This document shows positions 1-8,765 of a stretch of 31,101 nucleotides of DNA, in pieces (the stretch's first letter is position 1; every line of letters starts with the position of its first letter). Below the pieces are notes generated by a model, which saw only the letters and a program-made list of their open reading frames with translations, did no database searches and was not told the origin of the DNA. Source of the stretch: DATKPC01 sp035524275 (GTDB taxonomy: Bacteria > Pseudomonadota > Gammaproteobacteria > Burkholderiales > Burkholderiaceae_F); the NCBI GenBank assembly GCA_035524275.1, contig DATKPC010000085.1, positions 1 through 31,101 on the forward strand, in the 5' to 3' direction. The position numbers and the translations under genes were made by a program.

Positions 1-1063
1 CCTCGCGCTGCTGCTGTTCCTTCAGTGCGCGCTCCTTCGCGAGCGCCTCTTCCTTGGCCTTCGCCGCCGCCGCGGCGCGCGAAGCCTCCTGCGCGATCTT
101 CAGCTGGTCGCCACCCTTCGGCGGCGCGCTCTTGTCCTCGACCTTCGCCGTCACCTTGCCCTGGCCGGCGGCTGCCGTCGCCGGTGCGGCCGCCGCCGCG
201 CCGGCTGCCGTCGCGAGGCGACTGCGGTACTGCGCGAAATCCGCGCTCTGCGCCTGGACCTCGCGGTGCGCGTCGGCCTGCGAAATGGATTGCGCTTCGC
301 CGGCGCCCGGAACGGACAGTCGGCGGCCGGCCATCAGCCGGTTCATGTTGCTGTCGACGAAGGCCGACGGATTGGCCCGGAACAGCGCGACCAGCATCTG
401 GTCGACCGACGTGCCTTCCGAGCGGAACTGGTTGGCGATCCGCAGCAGCGTGTCGCCGGAACGCACGGTATAGCCCGACGGCGCGGCGGCGCGCGCGGCC
501 GGGGCCGGGGCCGGGGACGGCATAGGCGCCGGCGCCGCGGCGACCGGTGCCGGGGCGGGAAGCGGAGCCGGCGCGGGCGCCGGCAGCCGCTGCGTCGCGA
601 CGGGCGCGACCACGTCGGGGGCCGTGCGCAGCGCCGGGGGATCGAGCAGCACCGTGTATTCGCGCAGCACGCGGCCGGTGGCCCAGGTCAGCTCGAGCAG
701 GATGTCGAGGTACGGCTCGTTGACCGCGGCGGCCGACGACATCCGGACGACGTAGGCGCCGGTGTCGCGCTTGTCCAGCGTGAAGCGGATCTGGTTGAGC
801 GCCGGATTCAGGTCGAGCCCGGCCTGCTGGTAGGCCGCAGGCGACGCCAGCCGAACCTGCAGCGAGGCGCTTTCATCCCGGGCGACCGATGGAACCTCGA
901 CCTCGGCCCGCAAGGGCTGACCCAACGCGGACTGGACGGTCAGGCGGCCAAGGCCCGCGGCGTGCGCCGTCGAGACCCCAATCGCCAGGGATATTGCGAT
1001 CGCCAGCGCGCTACGAGCGGGCGCACGCCTCTTGTTTACGGACGGCACGGGTCGCCCCCTCAT
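1..1063 (-). CDS. fimV: FimV/HubP-family pilus assembly protein, N-terminal part (3' end outside window)
   Basis: Reading the minus strand from 1063 to the left edge gives 354 residues without a stop. A basic start and hydrophobic segment end in STAHA (about residue 35), a Sec signal peptide. Then comes the FimV N-terminal domain, with GRLTVQSALGQPLRAEVEV and, further on, NEPYLDILLELTWATGR and REYTVLLDPP. A Pro/Ala linker (about 160-197) leads to a LysM-like peptidoglycan-binding domain starting SGYTVRSGDTLLRIANQF (about 197-248), then an Ala/Lys/Glu-rich, probably coiled stretch that runs off the edge. FimV proteins are inner-membrane, peptidoglycan-binding organisers of type IV pili and twitching motility at cell poles. 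The cytoplasmic C-terminal TPR part lies outside. It follows asd, its usual betaproteobacterial neighbour. I chose ATG 1063 because it directly precedes the signal peptide. No clear Shine-Dalgarno is visible; GTG five codons later is an alternative. Confidence 0.93.
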   Translation of the reverse strand, partial: MRGRPVPSVNKRRAPARSALAIAISLAIGVSTAHAAGLGRLTVQSALGQPLRAEVEVPSVARDESASLQVRLASPAAYQQAGLDLNPALNQIRFTLDKRDTGAYVVRMSSAAAVNEPYLDILLELTWATGRVLREYTVLLDPPALRTAPDVVAPVATQRLPAPAPAPLPAPAPVAAAPAPMPSPAPAPAARAAAPSGYTVRSGDTLLRIANQFRSEGTSVDQMLVALFRANPSAFVDSNMNRLMAGRRLSVPGAGEAQSISQADAHREVQAQSADFAQYRSRLATAAGAAAAAPATAAAGQGKVTAKVEDKSAPPKGGDQLKIAQEASRAAAAAKAKEEALAKERALKEQQQRE

Positions 1064-1150
1064 ATCATAAACACGGGATTTGAAAATAACATCAGATACT
1101 TACCGGCGCAAGTTTAGAAGATGCCGTAAGTTACGAAAAGACCGAGTCTG
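1064..1150 (-). promoter_or_regulatory. AT-rich upstream region of fimV, probable promoter
   Basis: The stretch before the fimV start is much richer in A and T than the rest of the window, with several runs of A or T on the minus strand (for example TTATTTTCAAATCCCG). It lies in a 172-base gap after asd. TTGCGC (about 1109-1114) could serve as a -35 with a TTATTT-like -10 some 16 bases later, but neither hexamer is a good match. A promoter here is inferred from composition and position, not from a clear consensus. Confidence 0.3.
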
Positions 1151-1235
1151 GGGCCGGGAAGCACCCCAATTCATCCGAACCGACCGGCATGGCCCGCGGC
1201 AATCGGCTCCGTCCCGGCGCGCCCTCCGCGTCGCG

Positions 1236-2363
1236 CTACGGCAGGGTACCGGCCAGGATCCGCAGCATCCGACGCAACGGCTCCGCAGCCCCCCAGAGCA
1301 GCTGGTCGCCCACGGTGAACGCCGACAGGTATTCACCGCCCATCGCGAGCTTCCGCAGACGTCCGATCGGGACCTGGAGCGTTCCGCCGACGCGCGCCGG
1401 TGAGAGTTCGCGAATACTGTCGTCGCGCCGATTGGGAACCACGCGTACCCACGGGTTCGCGGCCGCGAGCATGCCTTCGATATCGGCCAGCGCAACGTCG
1501 CGCTTGAGCTTCATCGTAAGGGCCTGGCTGTGGCAGCGCATGGCTCCGATCCGAACGCAGAGCCCTTCGACGACGAGCGCGCCCGGCCGACCGATGGGCG
1601 GCCGGCCCAGGATTTTGTTCGCCTCCGCCCCGCCCTTCCACTCCTCGCGGCTGGTGCCGTTGCCGAGGTCCTTGTCGATCCACGGGATCAGGCTGCCGGC
1701 GAGGGCGACACCGAAGTGCTCGTGCGGCAGCGCGTCCTCATTCAGCGCCGCCGAGACGCGTCGATCGATCTCGAGGATCGCGCTGTCCGGGTCCTGCAGC
1801 AGGTCGCGGACCGCCGCGTGCGCGTGCCCCATCTGCTGCAGCAGTTCACGCATGTTCTGCGCCCCGGCGCCCGAAGCGGCCTGGTAGGTCATCGCCGTGA
1901 TCCATTCGACGAGGTCGGCCTTCAGCAGCCCGTCGATGGCCATCAGCATCAGGCTGACCGTGCAGTTGCCGCCGATGTAGTCCTTCACGCCGCGCCCGAT
2001 CGCATCGCGGATCACGCCGAGATTGACCGGGTCGAGGATGATCACCGAGCCGGGTTCCATCCGCAGCGCCGAGGCCGCGTCGATCCAGTAGCCGCTCCAC
2101 CCTGCGGCGCGCAGCTTCGGATGCATCCCGTTCGTGTAGTCGCCACCCTGGCACGAGACGATCGCGTCGCACGCGGCCAGCGCATCGACGGCGCGGGCGT
2201 CGCGCAGGACGGGGTCGCCGCCGGGTATCGCGGGCGCCGCGCCGCCGGCATTGGACGTGCTGAAGAAGACCGAGCCGAAATGCTCGAAGTCGCGCTCCGC
2301 CGCGATCCGATCCATCAGGACCGATCCGACCATCCCGCGCCAGCCGACGAAACCTACCCGCAT
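1236..2363 (-). CDS. asd: Aspartate-semialdehyde dehydrogenase
   Basis: The product (375 aa) reduces L-aspartyl-4-phosphate to L-aspartate semialdehyde with NADPH. This is the branch point to lysine/diaminopimelate, methionine and threonine. The N-terminus MRVGFVGWRGMVGSVLMDRI is the nucleotide-binding loop of the proteobacterial Asd family, and FFSTSNAGG follows. The catalytic cysteine is Cys134 in GGNCTVSLM, matching the 367-aa E. coli enzyme in place and length. I chose ATG 2363 over an upstream in-frame start because the family begins MRVGFVGWRGMVG and AGGGA lies about 8 bases before it. It sits 66 bases behind leuB and ahead of fimV, the usual betaproteobacterial order. The enzyme is cytoplasmic. 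Confidence 0.97.
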   Translation of the reverse strand: MRVGFVGWRGMVGSVLMDRIAAERDFEHFGSVFFSTSNAGGAAPAIPGGDPVLRDARAVDALAACDAIVSCQGGDYTNGMHPKLRAAGWSGYWIDAASALRMEPGSVIILDPVNLGVIRDAIGRGVKDYIGGNCTVSLMLMAIDGLLKADLVEWITAMTYQAASGAGAQNMRELLQQMGHAHAAVRDLLQDPDSAILEIDRRVSAALNEDALPHEHFGVALAGSLIPWIDKDLGNGTSREEWKGGAEANKILGRPPIGRPGALVVEGLCVRIGAMRCHSQALTMKLKRDVALADIEGMLAAANPWVRVVPNRRDDSIRELSPARVGGTLQVPIGRLRKLAMGGEYLSAFTVGDQLLWGAAEPLRRMLRILAGTLP

Positions 2364-2429
2364 CTGAGTTTCCCTGCGATCAAGCTGCCGCGCGCCACCG
2401 TGCCGGGCGACGCCGCGAGCGATCAACGA

Positions 2430-3500
2430 TCAAAGCGCCGCGAGCACCGCGTCGCCCATGGCCCGCGTCCCGGCCGTCGGCGCCCCGGCGGCCGCGATGT
2501 CCGCGCTGCGCAGGCCCGACCGCAGCACCGTCGCGACGGCGGCCTCGATCCGTCGCGCGGCGTCCTCGCGACGCAACGAATAACGCAGCAGCATCGCTGC
2601 CGACAGGATCGTCGCCAGCGGGTTCGCGACGCCCTGGCCCGCGATATCGGGCGCCGAGCCGTGGATCGGTTCGTACATCCCCTTCATCCCCGCATCGAGC
2701 GACGCCGAAGGCAGCATCCCGATCGACCCGGTGAGCATCGCGGCCTCGTCGGACAGGATGTCGCCGAACATGTTCCCGGTGACGAGGACGTCGAACTGGC
2801 GCGGATTGCGCAACAACTGCATCGCCGCGTTGTCGACGTACATGTGGTTCAGCTCGACGTCCGGATAGTCGCGGGCCACGGCCGTCACGACCTCGCGCCA
2901 CAGCTGCGTCGTCTCCAGCACGTTGGCCTTGTCGACCGAACACAGCTTCCGCCGCCGCCCGCGCGCAGCGACGAACGCGACCTGCGCGATGCGCCGGATC
3001 TCGCCTTCGCTGTAGCGCATCGTGTCGAAGCCCTCGCGCTCGCCGTTGTCCAGCACGCGGATACCGCGCGGCTGCCCGAAGTAGATGTCGCCGGTGAGTT
3101 CGCGGACGATCAGCAGGTCGAGGCCGGCGACGACCTCCGGCTTCAGGCTCGATGCCGACGCGAGTTCCGGGTAGATCGTCGCCGGACGCAGGTTCGCGAA
3201 CAACCCCAGTTCCTTGCGCAGCCGCAGCAGCCCCTGCTCGGGCCGCTGCGCGCGCGGCAAGGCGTCGTAGCGCGGGCCGCCGACGGCCCCGAACAGGATC
3301 GCGTCCGATCGTCGAGCGAGGTCGAGGGTCGCGGCCGGCAGCGGATCGCCGGCGGCGTCGAACGCCGCGCCGCCGACGAGCCCGGATTCGAACTGCAGGG
3401 GAATCGCCTCGAGCGTCGCAACCCGCTCGAGGACGCGGACGGCCTCGGCAACGATCTCCGGGCCGATGCCGTCGCCGGCGAGCACCGCGATGTGGCTCAT
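2430..3500 (-). CDS. leuB: 3-isopropylmalate dehydrogenase
   Basis: The product (356 aa) oxidises and decarboxylates (2R,3S)-3-isopropylmalate with NAD+ in the third step of leucine synthesis. The N-terminus reads MSHIAVLAGDGIGPEIVAEA, the family signature. Later come the NVLETTQLWREVV segment, the metal- and substrate-binding region VELNHMYVDNAAMQL, the signature NMFGDILSDEAAMLTGSIGM, and the NAD-binding EPIHGSAPDIAGQGVANP. Length is normal for bacterial LeuB. The start ATG overlaps the leuD stop in ATGA, a typical sign of translational coupling. It probably shares one message with leuC, leuD and asd. Confidence 0.97.
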   Translation of the reverse strand: MSHIAVLAGDGIGPEIVAEAVRVLERVATLEAIPLQFESGLVGGAAFDAAGDPLPAATLDLARRSDAILFGAVGGPRYDALPRAQRPEQGLLRLRKELGLFANLRPATIYPELASASSLKPEVVAGLDLLIVRELTGDIYFGQPRGIRVLDNGEREGFDTMRYSEGEIRRIAQVAFVAARGRRRKLCSVDKANVLETTQLWREVVTAVARDYPDVELNHMYVDNAAMQLLRNPRQFDVLVTGNMFGDILSDEAAMLTGSIGMLPSASLDAGMKGMYEPIHGSAPDIAGQGVANPLATILSAAMLLRYSLRREDAARRIEAAVATVLRSGLRSADIAAAGAPTAGTRAMGDAVLAAL

Positions 3501-4174
3501 CGCGCGGCGTCCGACGCCGGCGCCCGGCGCGCCGGGTCGATCTCGAGCCAGGGGCGCTGCGCCAGCCGCTGCGCCTCGAAGGCGCGAATCGCGTCGGCGT
3601 GGCGCAGCGTGAGGCCGATGTCGTCCCAGCCGTTGAGGAGGCACTGCTTGCGGAACGCATCGATCTCGAAACCGAAGCGCTCGCCGGCCGGCGTCGTCAC
3701 GCGCTGATCCGGCAGGTCGATGTGCAGGCTGTAGCCCGGCTGCACCGCGACCGCGGCGAACAGCCGGTCGACGGCGTCCTCCGGCAGCGCGATCGGCAGC
3801 AGGCCGTTCTTCAGGCAGTTCTGGAAGAAGATGTCGGCAAAGCTCGGCGCCACGACCGCGCGGAACCCGAATTCGGCGAGCGCCCATGGCGCGTGCTCGC
3901 GACTCGAGCCGCAGCCGAAGTTGCGCCGCGCGAGCAGCACCGACGCGCCGCGGTAGCGCTCCTGGTTCAGCACGAAATTGGGGTTCGGGCGCCGCGCCGA
4001 CACCGGCTGTCCCGGCTTGTCGGCGTCGATGTAGCGCCACTCGTCGAAGAGATTGACCCCGAATCCGGTGCGCCGGATCGACTTCAGGTACTGCTTCGGG
4101 ATGATCTGGTCGGTATCGACGTTGGAACGGTCGATCGGCGCGACCAGGCCGTCGTGGCGGGTGAAGGGTTCCAT
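3497..4174 (-). CDS. leuD: 3-isopropylmalate dehydratase, small subunit
   Basis: The small subunit (225 aa) joins LeuC to isomerise 2-isopropylmalate to 3-isopropylmalate through a dehydration-hydration. The N-terminus has MEPFTRHDGLVAPIDRSNVD followed by TDQIIPKQYL, typical of LeuD. The swivel-domain signature NFGCGSSREHAPWAL and FADIFFQNCLKNGLLPI follow. Length matches the family (about 200-220 aa). It starts 35 bases after the leuC stop with GGAAG upstream as a modest ribosome-binding site, and its stop overlaps the leuB start by 4 bases. Confidence 0.97.
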   Translation of the reverse strand: MEPFTRHDGLVAPIDRSNVDTDQIIPKQYLKSIRRTGFGVNLFDEWRYIDADKPGQPVSARRPNPNFVLNQERYRGASVLLARRNFGCGSSREHAPWALAEFGFRAVVAPSFADIFFQNCLKNGLLPIALPEDAVDRLFAAVAVQPGYSLHIDLPDQRVTTPAGERFGFEIDAFRKQCLLNGWDDIGLTLRHADAIRAFEAQRLAQRPWLEIDPARRAPASDAAR

Positions 4175-4209
4175 CGTGGGCTTCCGTCGGCGGTGCCAGG
4201 GCGCTCGGA

Positions 4210-5634
4210 TCAGGCGACGATCGCGCGGACGTCGGCCAGGTGGCCGGCGATCGCCGCCGCGACGGCCATCTGCGGGCTGAGCAGGTGCGTGCGTCCGCCC
4301 GGCCCCTGGCGACCCTCGAAGTTGCGGTTCGACGTCGAGGCGCACCGTTCGCCGGGCTCCAGGCGGTCGGCATTCATGCCGAGACACATCGAGCAGCCGG
4401 GCTCGCGCCACTCGAACCCCGCGCCCTCGAACAGGCGATCCAGGCCTTCCGCCTCGGCCTGCGCCTTGACGGCGCCCGACCCCGGCACGACGAGCGCGCG
4501 CCGCACGCGCGGCGACACGCGACGCCCGCGCGCGATCGTCGCCGCGGCGCGCAGGTCCTCGATGCGCGAATTCGTGCACGATCCGATGAACACCTGGTCG
4601 ATCTCGATCGACGCGAGCGGCGTGCCGGGCACGAGCCCCATGTACGTCAGCGCGCGCTCGATGCCCTCGCGCCGGACCGGGTCGGCCTCGCGCGCGGGAT
4701 CCGGCACGCGCGCGTCGATCGGCAGCACCATCTCGGGCGACGTGCCCCAGGTGACCTGCGGTGCCAGGCGCGCGGCGTCGAGGACGACTTCGGCATCGAA
4801 ATGCGCCCCGGCGTCGGAATGCAGCGTGCGCCAGTGCGCGACCGCGGCGTTCCAGAGTTCTCCCGTCGGCGCGAAGCGGCGCCCTTTCAGGTAATCGAGC
4901 GTCGCCTGGTCGACGGCGACCATCCCGGCGCGCGCACCGGCCTCGATGGCCATGTTGCACAGGGTCATCCGCCCTTCGACCGAGAGCGCGGAGACGGCGG
5001 CGCCGGCGAATTCGATCGCGTGCCCGGTGCCGCCGGCGGTGCCGATGCGCCCGATGACGGCCAGCGCGATGTCCTTCGCGCCGACGCCGCGCGCCAGCGC
5101 GCCGTCGATGCGCACCCGCATGTTGCGCGACTTCTTCGTGAGGAGCGTCTGCGTCGCGAGCACGTGCTCGACCTCGGACGTGCCGATCCCGAATGCCAGC
5201 GCGCCCAGGGCGCCGTGCGTGCTCGTATGCGAATCGCCGCAGACGACCGTCATCCCCGGCAGCGTCGCGGCGAGTTCCGGACCGATGACGTGGACGATGC
5301 CCTGGTTGCGGTCGAGGAACGGGAAATAGGCGCCGGCGCCGAAACGCCGGATGTTCGCGTCGAGCGTCACGATCTGCTCGCGCGACGTCGCGTCGGCCAC
5401 GCCGTCGAGGCCGCGCTCCCAGCCCTGCGTCGGCGTGTTGTGGTCCGCCGTGGCCACGATCGACGAAACGCGCCACGGCGCACGCCCGGCCAGGCGCAAG
5501 CCCTCGTAGGCCTGCGGGCTGGTCACTTCGTGGATCAGGTGGCGATCGATGTACAGCAGGGTCGTGCCGTCCGGTTCGGCGCGGACGACGTGTTCGTCCC
5601 ACAGCTTGTCGTAGAGGGTGCGCGCGGCCGCCAT
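4210..5634 (-). CDS. leuC: 3-isopropylmalate dehydratase, large subunit
   Basis: This large subunit (474 aa) carries the [4Fe-4S] cluster of isopropylmalate isomerase (aconitase family). The three cluster cysteines are visible: Cys353 in FIGSCTNSRIEDLR, and Cys414 and Cys417 in REPGCSMCLGMN. Other aconitase-type blocks are ATADHNTPTQ, VCGDSHTSTHGALGALAFG and the C-terminal STSNRNFEGRQGPGGRTHL. The start at ATG 5634 gives MAAARTLYDKLWDEHVV, the normal family start. A long upstream extension in the same frame antisense to other signals is not plausible because aroC occupies that DNA in another frame. First gene of the leuC-leuD-leuB-asd cluster, 83 bases after aroC. Confidence 0.97.
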   Translation of the reverse strand: MAAARTLYDKLWDEHVVRAEPDGTTLLYIDRHLIHEVTSPQAYEGLRLAGRAPWRVSSIVATADHNTPTQGWERGLDGVADATSREQIVTLDANIRRFGAGAYFPFLDRNQGIVHVIGPELAATLPGMTVVCGDSHTSTHGALGALAFGIGTSEVEHVLATQTLLTKKSRNMRVRIDGALARGVGAKDIALAVIGRIGTAGGTGHAIEFAGAAVSALSVEGRMTLCNMAIEAGARAGMVAVDQATLDYLKGRRFAPTGELWNAAVAHWRTLHSDAGAHFDAEVVLDAARLAPQVTWGTSPEMVLPIDARVPDPAREADPVRREGIERALTYMGLVPGTPLASIEIDQVFIGSCTNSRIEDLRAAATIARGRRVSPRVRRALVVPGSGAVKAQAEAEGLDRLFEGAGFEWREPGCSMCLGMNADRLEPGERCASTSNRNFEGRQGPGGRTHLLSPQMAVAAAIAGHLADVRAIVA

Positions 5635-5673
5635 CGTTCGATCCCACGGCCCTGCCGGCCGATCAACCCGTGG

Positions 5674-5702
5674 ATTATGCCATCGACGTCCCTCGCGCCC
5701 GG
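5674..5702 (-). promoter_or_regulatory. Possible -10 element ahead of leuC
   Basis: In the 83-base gap between aroC and leuC the minus strand has CATAAT (5674-5679), one mismatch from the sigma-70 -10 consensus. The hexamer 17 bases upstream (CCGGGC) is not a -35, so this is weak. If used, the leuC message would have a leader of roughly 30 bases; otherwise leuC is cotranscribed from aroC. Confidence 0.2.
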
Positions 5703-5717
5703 CGACGCGAACCGCGC

Positions 5718-6824
5718 TCAGCGCGCCGGCGCGCGCGCCGCGATCGGCGCCACCTCGTGCCTGACGTCCCCGTTCTGTGCCCGCTGCAGCAGCGCGTGAT
5801 CCATCAGCACCAGCGCCAGCATCGCCTCGGCGATCGGCACCGCCCGCAACCCGACGCACGGGTCGTGCCTCCCGTGGGTGGCCACGGTCACCGCCGCGCC
5901 GCGCCGATCGATCGAGCGGCGCGGCAGCCGGATGCTGGAGGTCGGCTTGATCGCGATCGAGACGTCGATCGCCTGCCCCGACGAAATGCCGCCGAGGACG
6001 CCGCCCGCGTGGTTCGTCGCGAAGCCGTCCGGCGTCAGCTCGTCGCCGTGCTCGCTGCCCCGCTCGCCGACCGCGGCGAAGCCGCTGCCGATCTCGACCC
6101 CCTTCACCGCGTTGATGCCCATCATCGCGTAGGCGATATCGGCGTCCAGCTTGTCGAACAGCGGGCTGCCCCAGCCCGGCGGCACGCCCTCGGCGACGAC
6201 GCGCAGCCTCGCGCCGCAGGAGTCGCCGTCGCGGCGCAGCTGGTCGAGATAGGCCTCGAGCTGCGGCACGACCTGCGCATCGGCGGCGAAGAACGGATTG
6301 GTCTCCACGACGGCCCAGTCGACGAACGGGATCGCGATCGGGCCGACCTGCTGCAGGTGGCCGCGGACGCGGACGTCGTAACGCTGCGCCAGCCATTTCT
6401 TCGCGACCGCCCCGGCCGCGACCATCGGCGCCGTCAGGCGCGCCGACGATCGCCCGCCGCCGCGCGGATCGCGCACGCCGTACTTGCGCCAGTAGGCGTA
6501 GTCCGCGTGGCCCGGCCGGAACGTATCGACGAGTTCGGCATAGTCGCCCGATCGCGCGTCCGCGTTGCGGATCAGCAGCGCGATCGGCGTGCCGGTGGTC
6601 CGGCCTTCGAAGACGCCCGACAGGATCTCGACCGCATCGTTCTCGCGGCGCTGGGTCACGTGGCGCGAGGTGCCGGGGCGGCGTCGATCGAGGTCCGGCT
6701 GGATGTCCGCTGCCGCCAGTTCGAGGCCCGGCGGGCAGCCGTCGATGACGCAGCCGATCGCCGGGCCGTGCGATTCGCCGAAGTTGGTGACCTGCAGCAG
6801 GTGGCCGAACGTGGAACCGGACAT
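5718..6824 (-). CDS. aroC: Chorismate synthase
   Basis: The enzyme (368 aa) removes phosphate from 5-enolpyruvylshikimate 3-phosphate to give chorismate, the last shared step to aromatic amino acids, folate and quinones. It needs reduced FMN. The three family signatures are present: GESHGPAIGCVIDGCPPG near the start, the region DYAYWRKYGVRDPRGGGRSS with AR after it, and the later GGISSGQAIDVSIAIKPTSS. Length is standard (about 350-370 aa). The start MSGSTFGHLLQVTNFGESHG is the family norm. It is divergent from pgm and upstream of leuC in the same direction. Confidence 0.97.
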   Translation of the reverse strand: MSGSTFGHLLQVTNFGESHGPAIGCVIDGCPPGLELAAADIQPDLDRRRPGTSRHVTQRRENDAVEILSGVFEGRTTGTPIALLIRNADARSGDYAELVDTFRPGHADYAYWRKYGVRDPRGGGRSSARLTAPMVAAGAVAKKWLAQRYDVRVRGHLQQVGPIAIPFVDWAVVETNPFFAADAQVVPQLEAYLDQLRRDGDSCGARLRVVAEGVPPGWGSPLFDKLDADIAYAMMGINAVKGVEIGSGFAAVGERGSEHGDELTPDGFATNHAGGVLGGISSGQAIDVSIAIKPTSSIRLPRRSIDRRGAAVTVATHGRHDPCVGLRAVPIAEAMLALVLMDHALLQRAQNGDVRHEVAPIAARAPAR

Positions 6825-6885
6825 CGACGGCGATCGCGGCCGGCCGGGCCGCCGCGATGGGAAAGTGGCAAACGGTTATCTTAGC

Positions 6886-6911
6886 GGCCCGGCGCCGGCG
6901 CGAGCCGGGCC
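6886..6911. repeat. GC-rich inverted repeat between aroC and pgm
   Basis: GGCCCGGC (6886-6893) and GCCGGGCC (6904-6911) form a perfect 8-bp inverted repeat around a 10-base loop, in the 180-base gap between the divergent aroC and pgm genes. No T-tract follows on either strand, so it is not an obvious intrinsic terminator. It could be a protein-binding site or leader structure for either gene, or chance in GC-rich DNA. Confidence 0.3.
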
Positions 6912-7004
6912 TTCCAACGCGGACGCGCGGCGCGTCAAAATGCCGTCGCGGCAACGCCGCCGCGCCACGCCGCCGACGATCGCCACTTCCTGAAAGACCC
7001 GCCG

Positions 7005-8642
7005 ATGCGCACGATCAGCGTTCCGACCCGCCCCTTCGATGGACAGCGTCCCGGCACCTCCGGACTGCGCAAGAAGGTCCCGGTCTTCCAGCAGCCCGGC
7101 TACCTCGCGAATTTCGTCCAGTCGATCTTCGACGCCCTCGACGAGCGTCGGGACGCGACGCTCGTGGTCGGCGGCGACGGCCGCTTCTACAACGACGCCG
7201 CGATCCAGGTCATCCTCCGGATGGCGGCGGCCAACGGCTTCGCCCGCGTCCTGGTCGGGCGTGGCGGCATCCTTTCGACCCCGGCCGCGAGTTGCATCAT
7301 CCGCAAGCGCGCCGCGTTCGGCGGCATCATCCTGTCGGCAAGCCACAATCCGGGCGGTCCCGACGGCGATTTCGGCATCAAGTACAACGCCTCCAACGGC
7401 GGCCCCGCCCCCGAGCGGCTGACCGACGCCATCTACCGGCGGACGCAGGCGATCGACGCCTATCGCTACGTCGAAGCCGCCGACATCGACCTCGCGCGCG
7501 TCGGCAGCCACCGGATCGGCTCGACGCTCGTCGAGGTCATCGATCCGGTCGGCGACTACGCCGAACTGATGCAGCAGCTGTTCGACTTCGATCGCCTGCG
7601 CGGGCTGCTGACGTCCGGCCGATTCCGGATGTGCTTCGATGCGATGCACGCGGTGACCGGTCCTTACGCCCGCGCGATCTTCGAGCGGATGCTCGGCGCG
7701 CCGGCCGGCACCGTCGTGCATGGCGAACCGCTGCCGGACTTCGGCGGTGGCCACCCGGACCCGAATCCGGTCTATGCGGCGGACCTGGTGGCGCGGATGG
7801 CGGCCGATGACGCGCCCGACTTCGGCGCGGCCTCCGACGGCGACGGCGACCGCAACATGATCGTCGGCCGCCGCTGCGTCGTCAGCCCGAGCGACAGCCT
7901 GGCCGTCCTGGCGGCGAACGCCCGCGTCGCGCCCGGCTACGCCCGCGGACTGGCCGGCATCGCCCGTTCGATGCCGACGAGCCGCGCGGCCGACCGCGTC
8001 GCCGAGGCGCTGCGGATCCCGTGCTTCGAGACGCCGACCGGATGGAAGTATTTCGGCAACCTCCTCGATGCCGGCCGCGCGACGCTGTGCGGCGAGGAAA
8101 GCGCCGGCACCGGATCCGACCACGTGCGGGAGAAGGACGGCGTCTGGGCCGTGCTCCTGTGGCTCAGCGTCATCGCGGCGCGCGGACTGACGGTGCCGGA
8201 GATCCTGGACGACCACTGGCGGCGCTACGGGCGCGACTTCTATTCGCGGCACGACTACGAGGCGCTCGATGCGGCGCTCGCCGAATCGATGATGGCGGAC
8301 CTCAAGGCGCGCCTGGACAGCCTCGCCGGCCAGACCCTCGGCGACGCCGGGACCGTCGCTGAAGCGGACGACTTTGCCTACACCGACCCGGTCGACGGCT
8401 CGGTGAGCCGCCACCAGGGCGTCCGCGTGATGTTCACCAACGGCGCGAGAATCGTCGTGCGGCTGTCGGGGACCGGCACCGAGGGCGCGACGCTTCGCAT
8501 CTACCTCGAGAAGCCGGAGGCGGATCCGAAACGCCACCGCGCCGATCCGCAGCAGGTCCTCGCCCCGCTGATCGCCGCAGCCGACCAGTTGCTCGACCTG
8601 CGCCGGCGCAGCGGTCGCGATGCCCCGACCGTGATTACGTGA
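7005..8642 (+). CDS. pgm: Phosphoglucomutase (alpha-D-glucose phosphate-specific)
   Basis: The enzyme (545 aa) interconverts glucose 1-phosphate and glucose 6-phosphate, linking glycolysis with glycogen, trehalose and sugar-nucleotide synthesis. The phosphoserine is Ser113 in SASHNPGG. The metal-binding loop is SDGDGDRNM (about 277-285), the sugar-binding loop GEESAGTGSDH (363-373), and the phosphate-binding end VVRLSGTGTEGATLRIYLE. The order of motifs and the length match the PGM1-like branch of the phosphohexomutase family rather than ManB/AlgC or GlmM. Start MRTISVPTRPFDGQRPGTSG is typical, with GAAAGA some 10 bases before it. I see no glycogen genes beside it. Confidence 0.95.
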   Translation: MRTISVPTRPFDGQRPGTSGLRKKVPVFQQPGYLANFVQSIFDALDERRDATLVVGGDGRFYNDAAIQVILRMAAANGFARVLVGRGGILSTPAASCIIRKRAAFGGIILSASHNPGGPDGDFGIKYNASNGGPAPERLTDAIYRRTQAIDAYRYVEAADIDLARVGSHRIGSTLVEVIDPVGDYAELMQQLFDFDRLRGLLTSGRFRMCFDAMHAVTGPYARAIFERMLGAPAGTVVHGEPLPDFGGGHPDPNPVYAADLVARMAADDAPDFGAASDGDGDRNMIVGRRCVVSPSDSLAVLAANARVAPGYARGLAGIARSMPTSRAADRVAEALRIPCFETPTGWKYFGNLLDAGRATLCGEESAGTGSDHVREKDGVWAVLLWLSVIAARGLTVPEILDDHWRRYGRDFYSRHDYEALDAALAESMMADLKARLDSLAGQTLGDAGTVAEADDFAYTDPVDGSVSRHQGVRVMFTNGARIVVRLSGTGTEGATLRIYLEKPEADPKRHRADPQQVLAPLIAAADQLLDLRRRSGRDAPTVIT

Positions 8643-8722
8643 GGGGGTTTGCTCCCGCAATCAGGTGAATCCGCGGTGCCGCGGCGCGACCGGCGCGGTG
8701 CGCCCCGCGGGCTGTCGCGTCC

Positions 8723-8760
8723 TATGATCGCGCTTCCGATTTCCGGACCAGCCGAGGAGG
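8723..8760 (+). promoter_or_regulatory. Ribosome-binding site and possible -10 box of the CHRD gene
   Basis: GAGGAGGAA (8754-8762) is an almost ideal Shine-Dalgarno a few bases before ATG 8766 and decides the start of the CHRD protein over a more upstream in-frame TTG. TATGAT (8723-8728) resembles a -10 box, but the sequence 17 bases upstream is not a recognisable -35, so the promoter part is weak. Confidence 0.4.
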
Positions 8761-8765
8761 AAGCG

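Noticed and set aside
1530..3707. 725-codon plus-strand frame opposite asd, leuB and leuD
   Set aside because: Arg- and Asp-rich composition with no motif; the opposite strand has three complete enzymes with catalytic residues.
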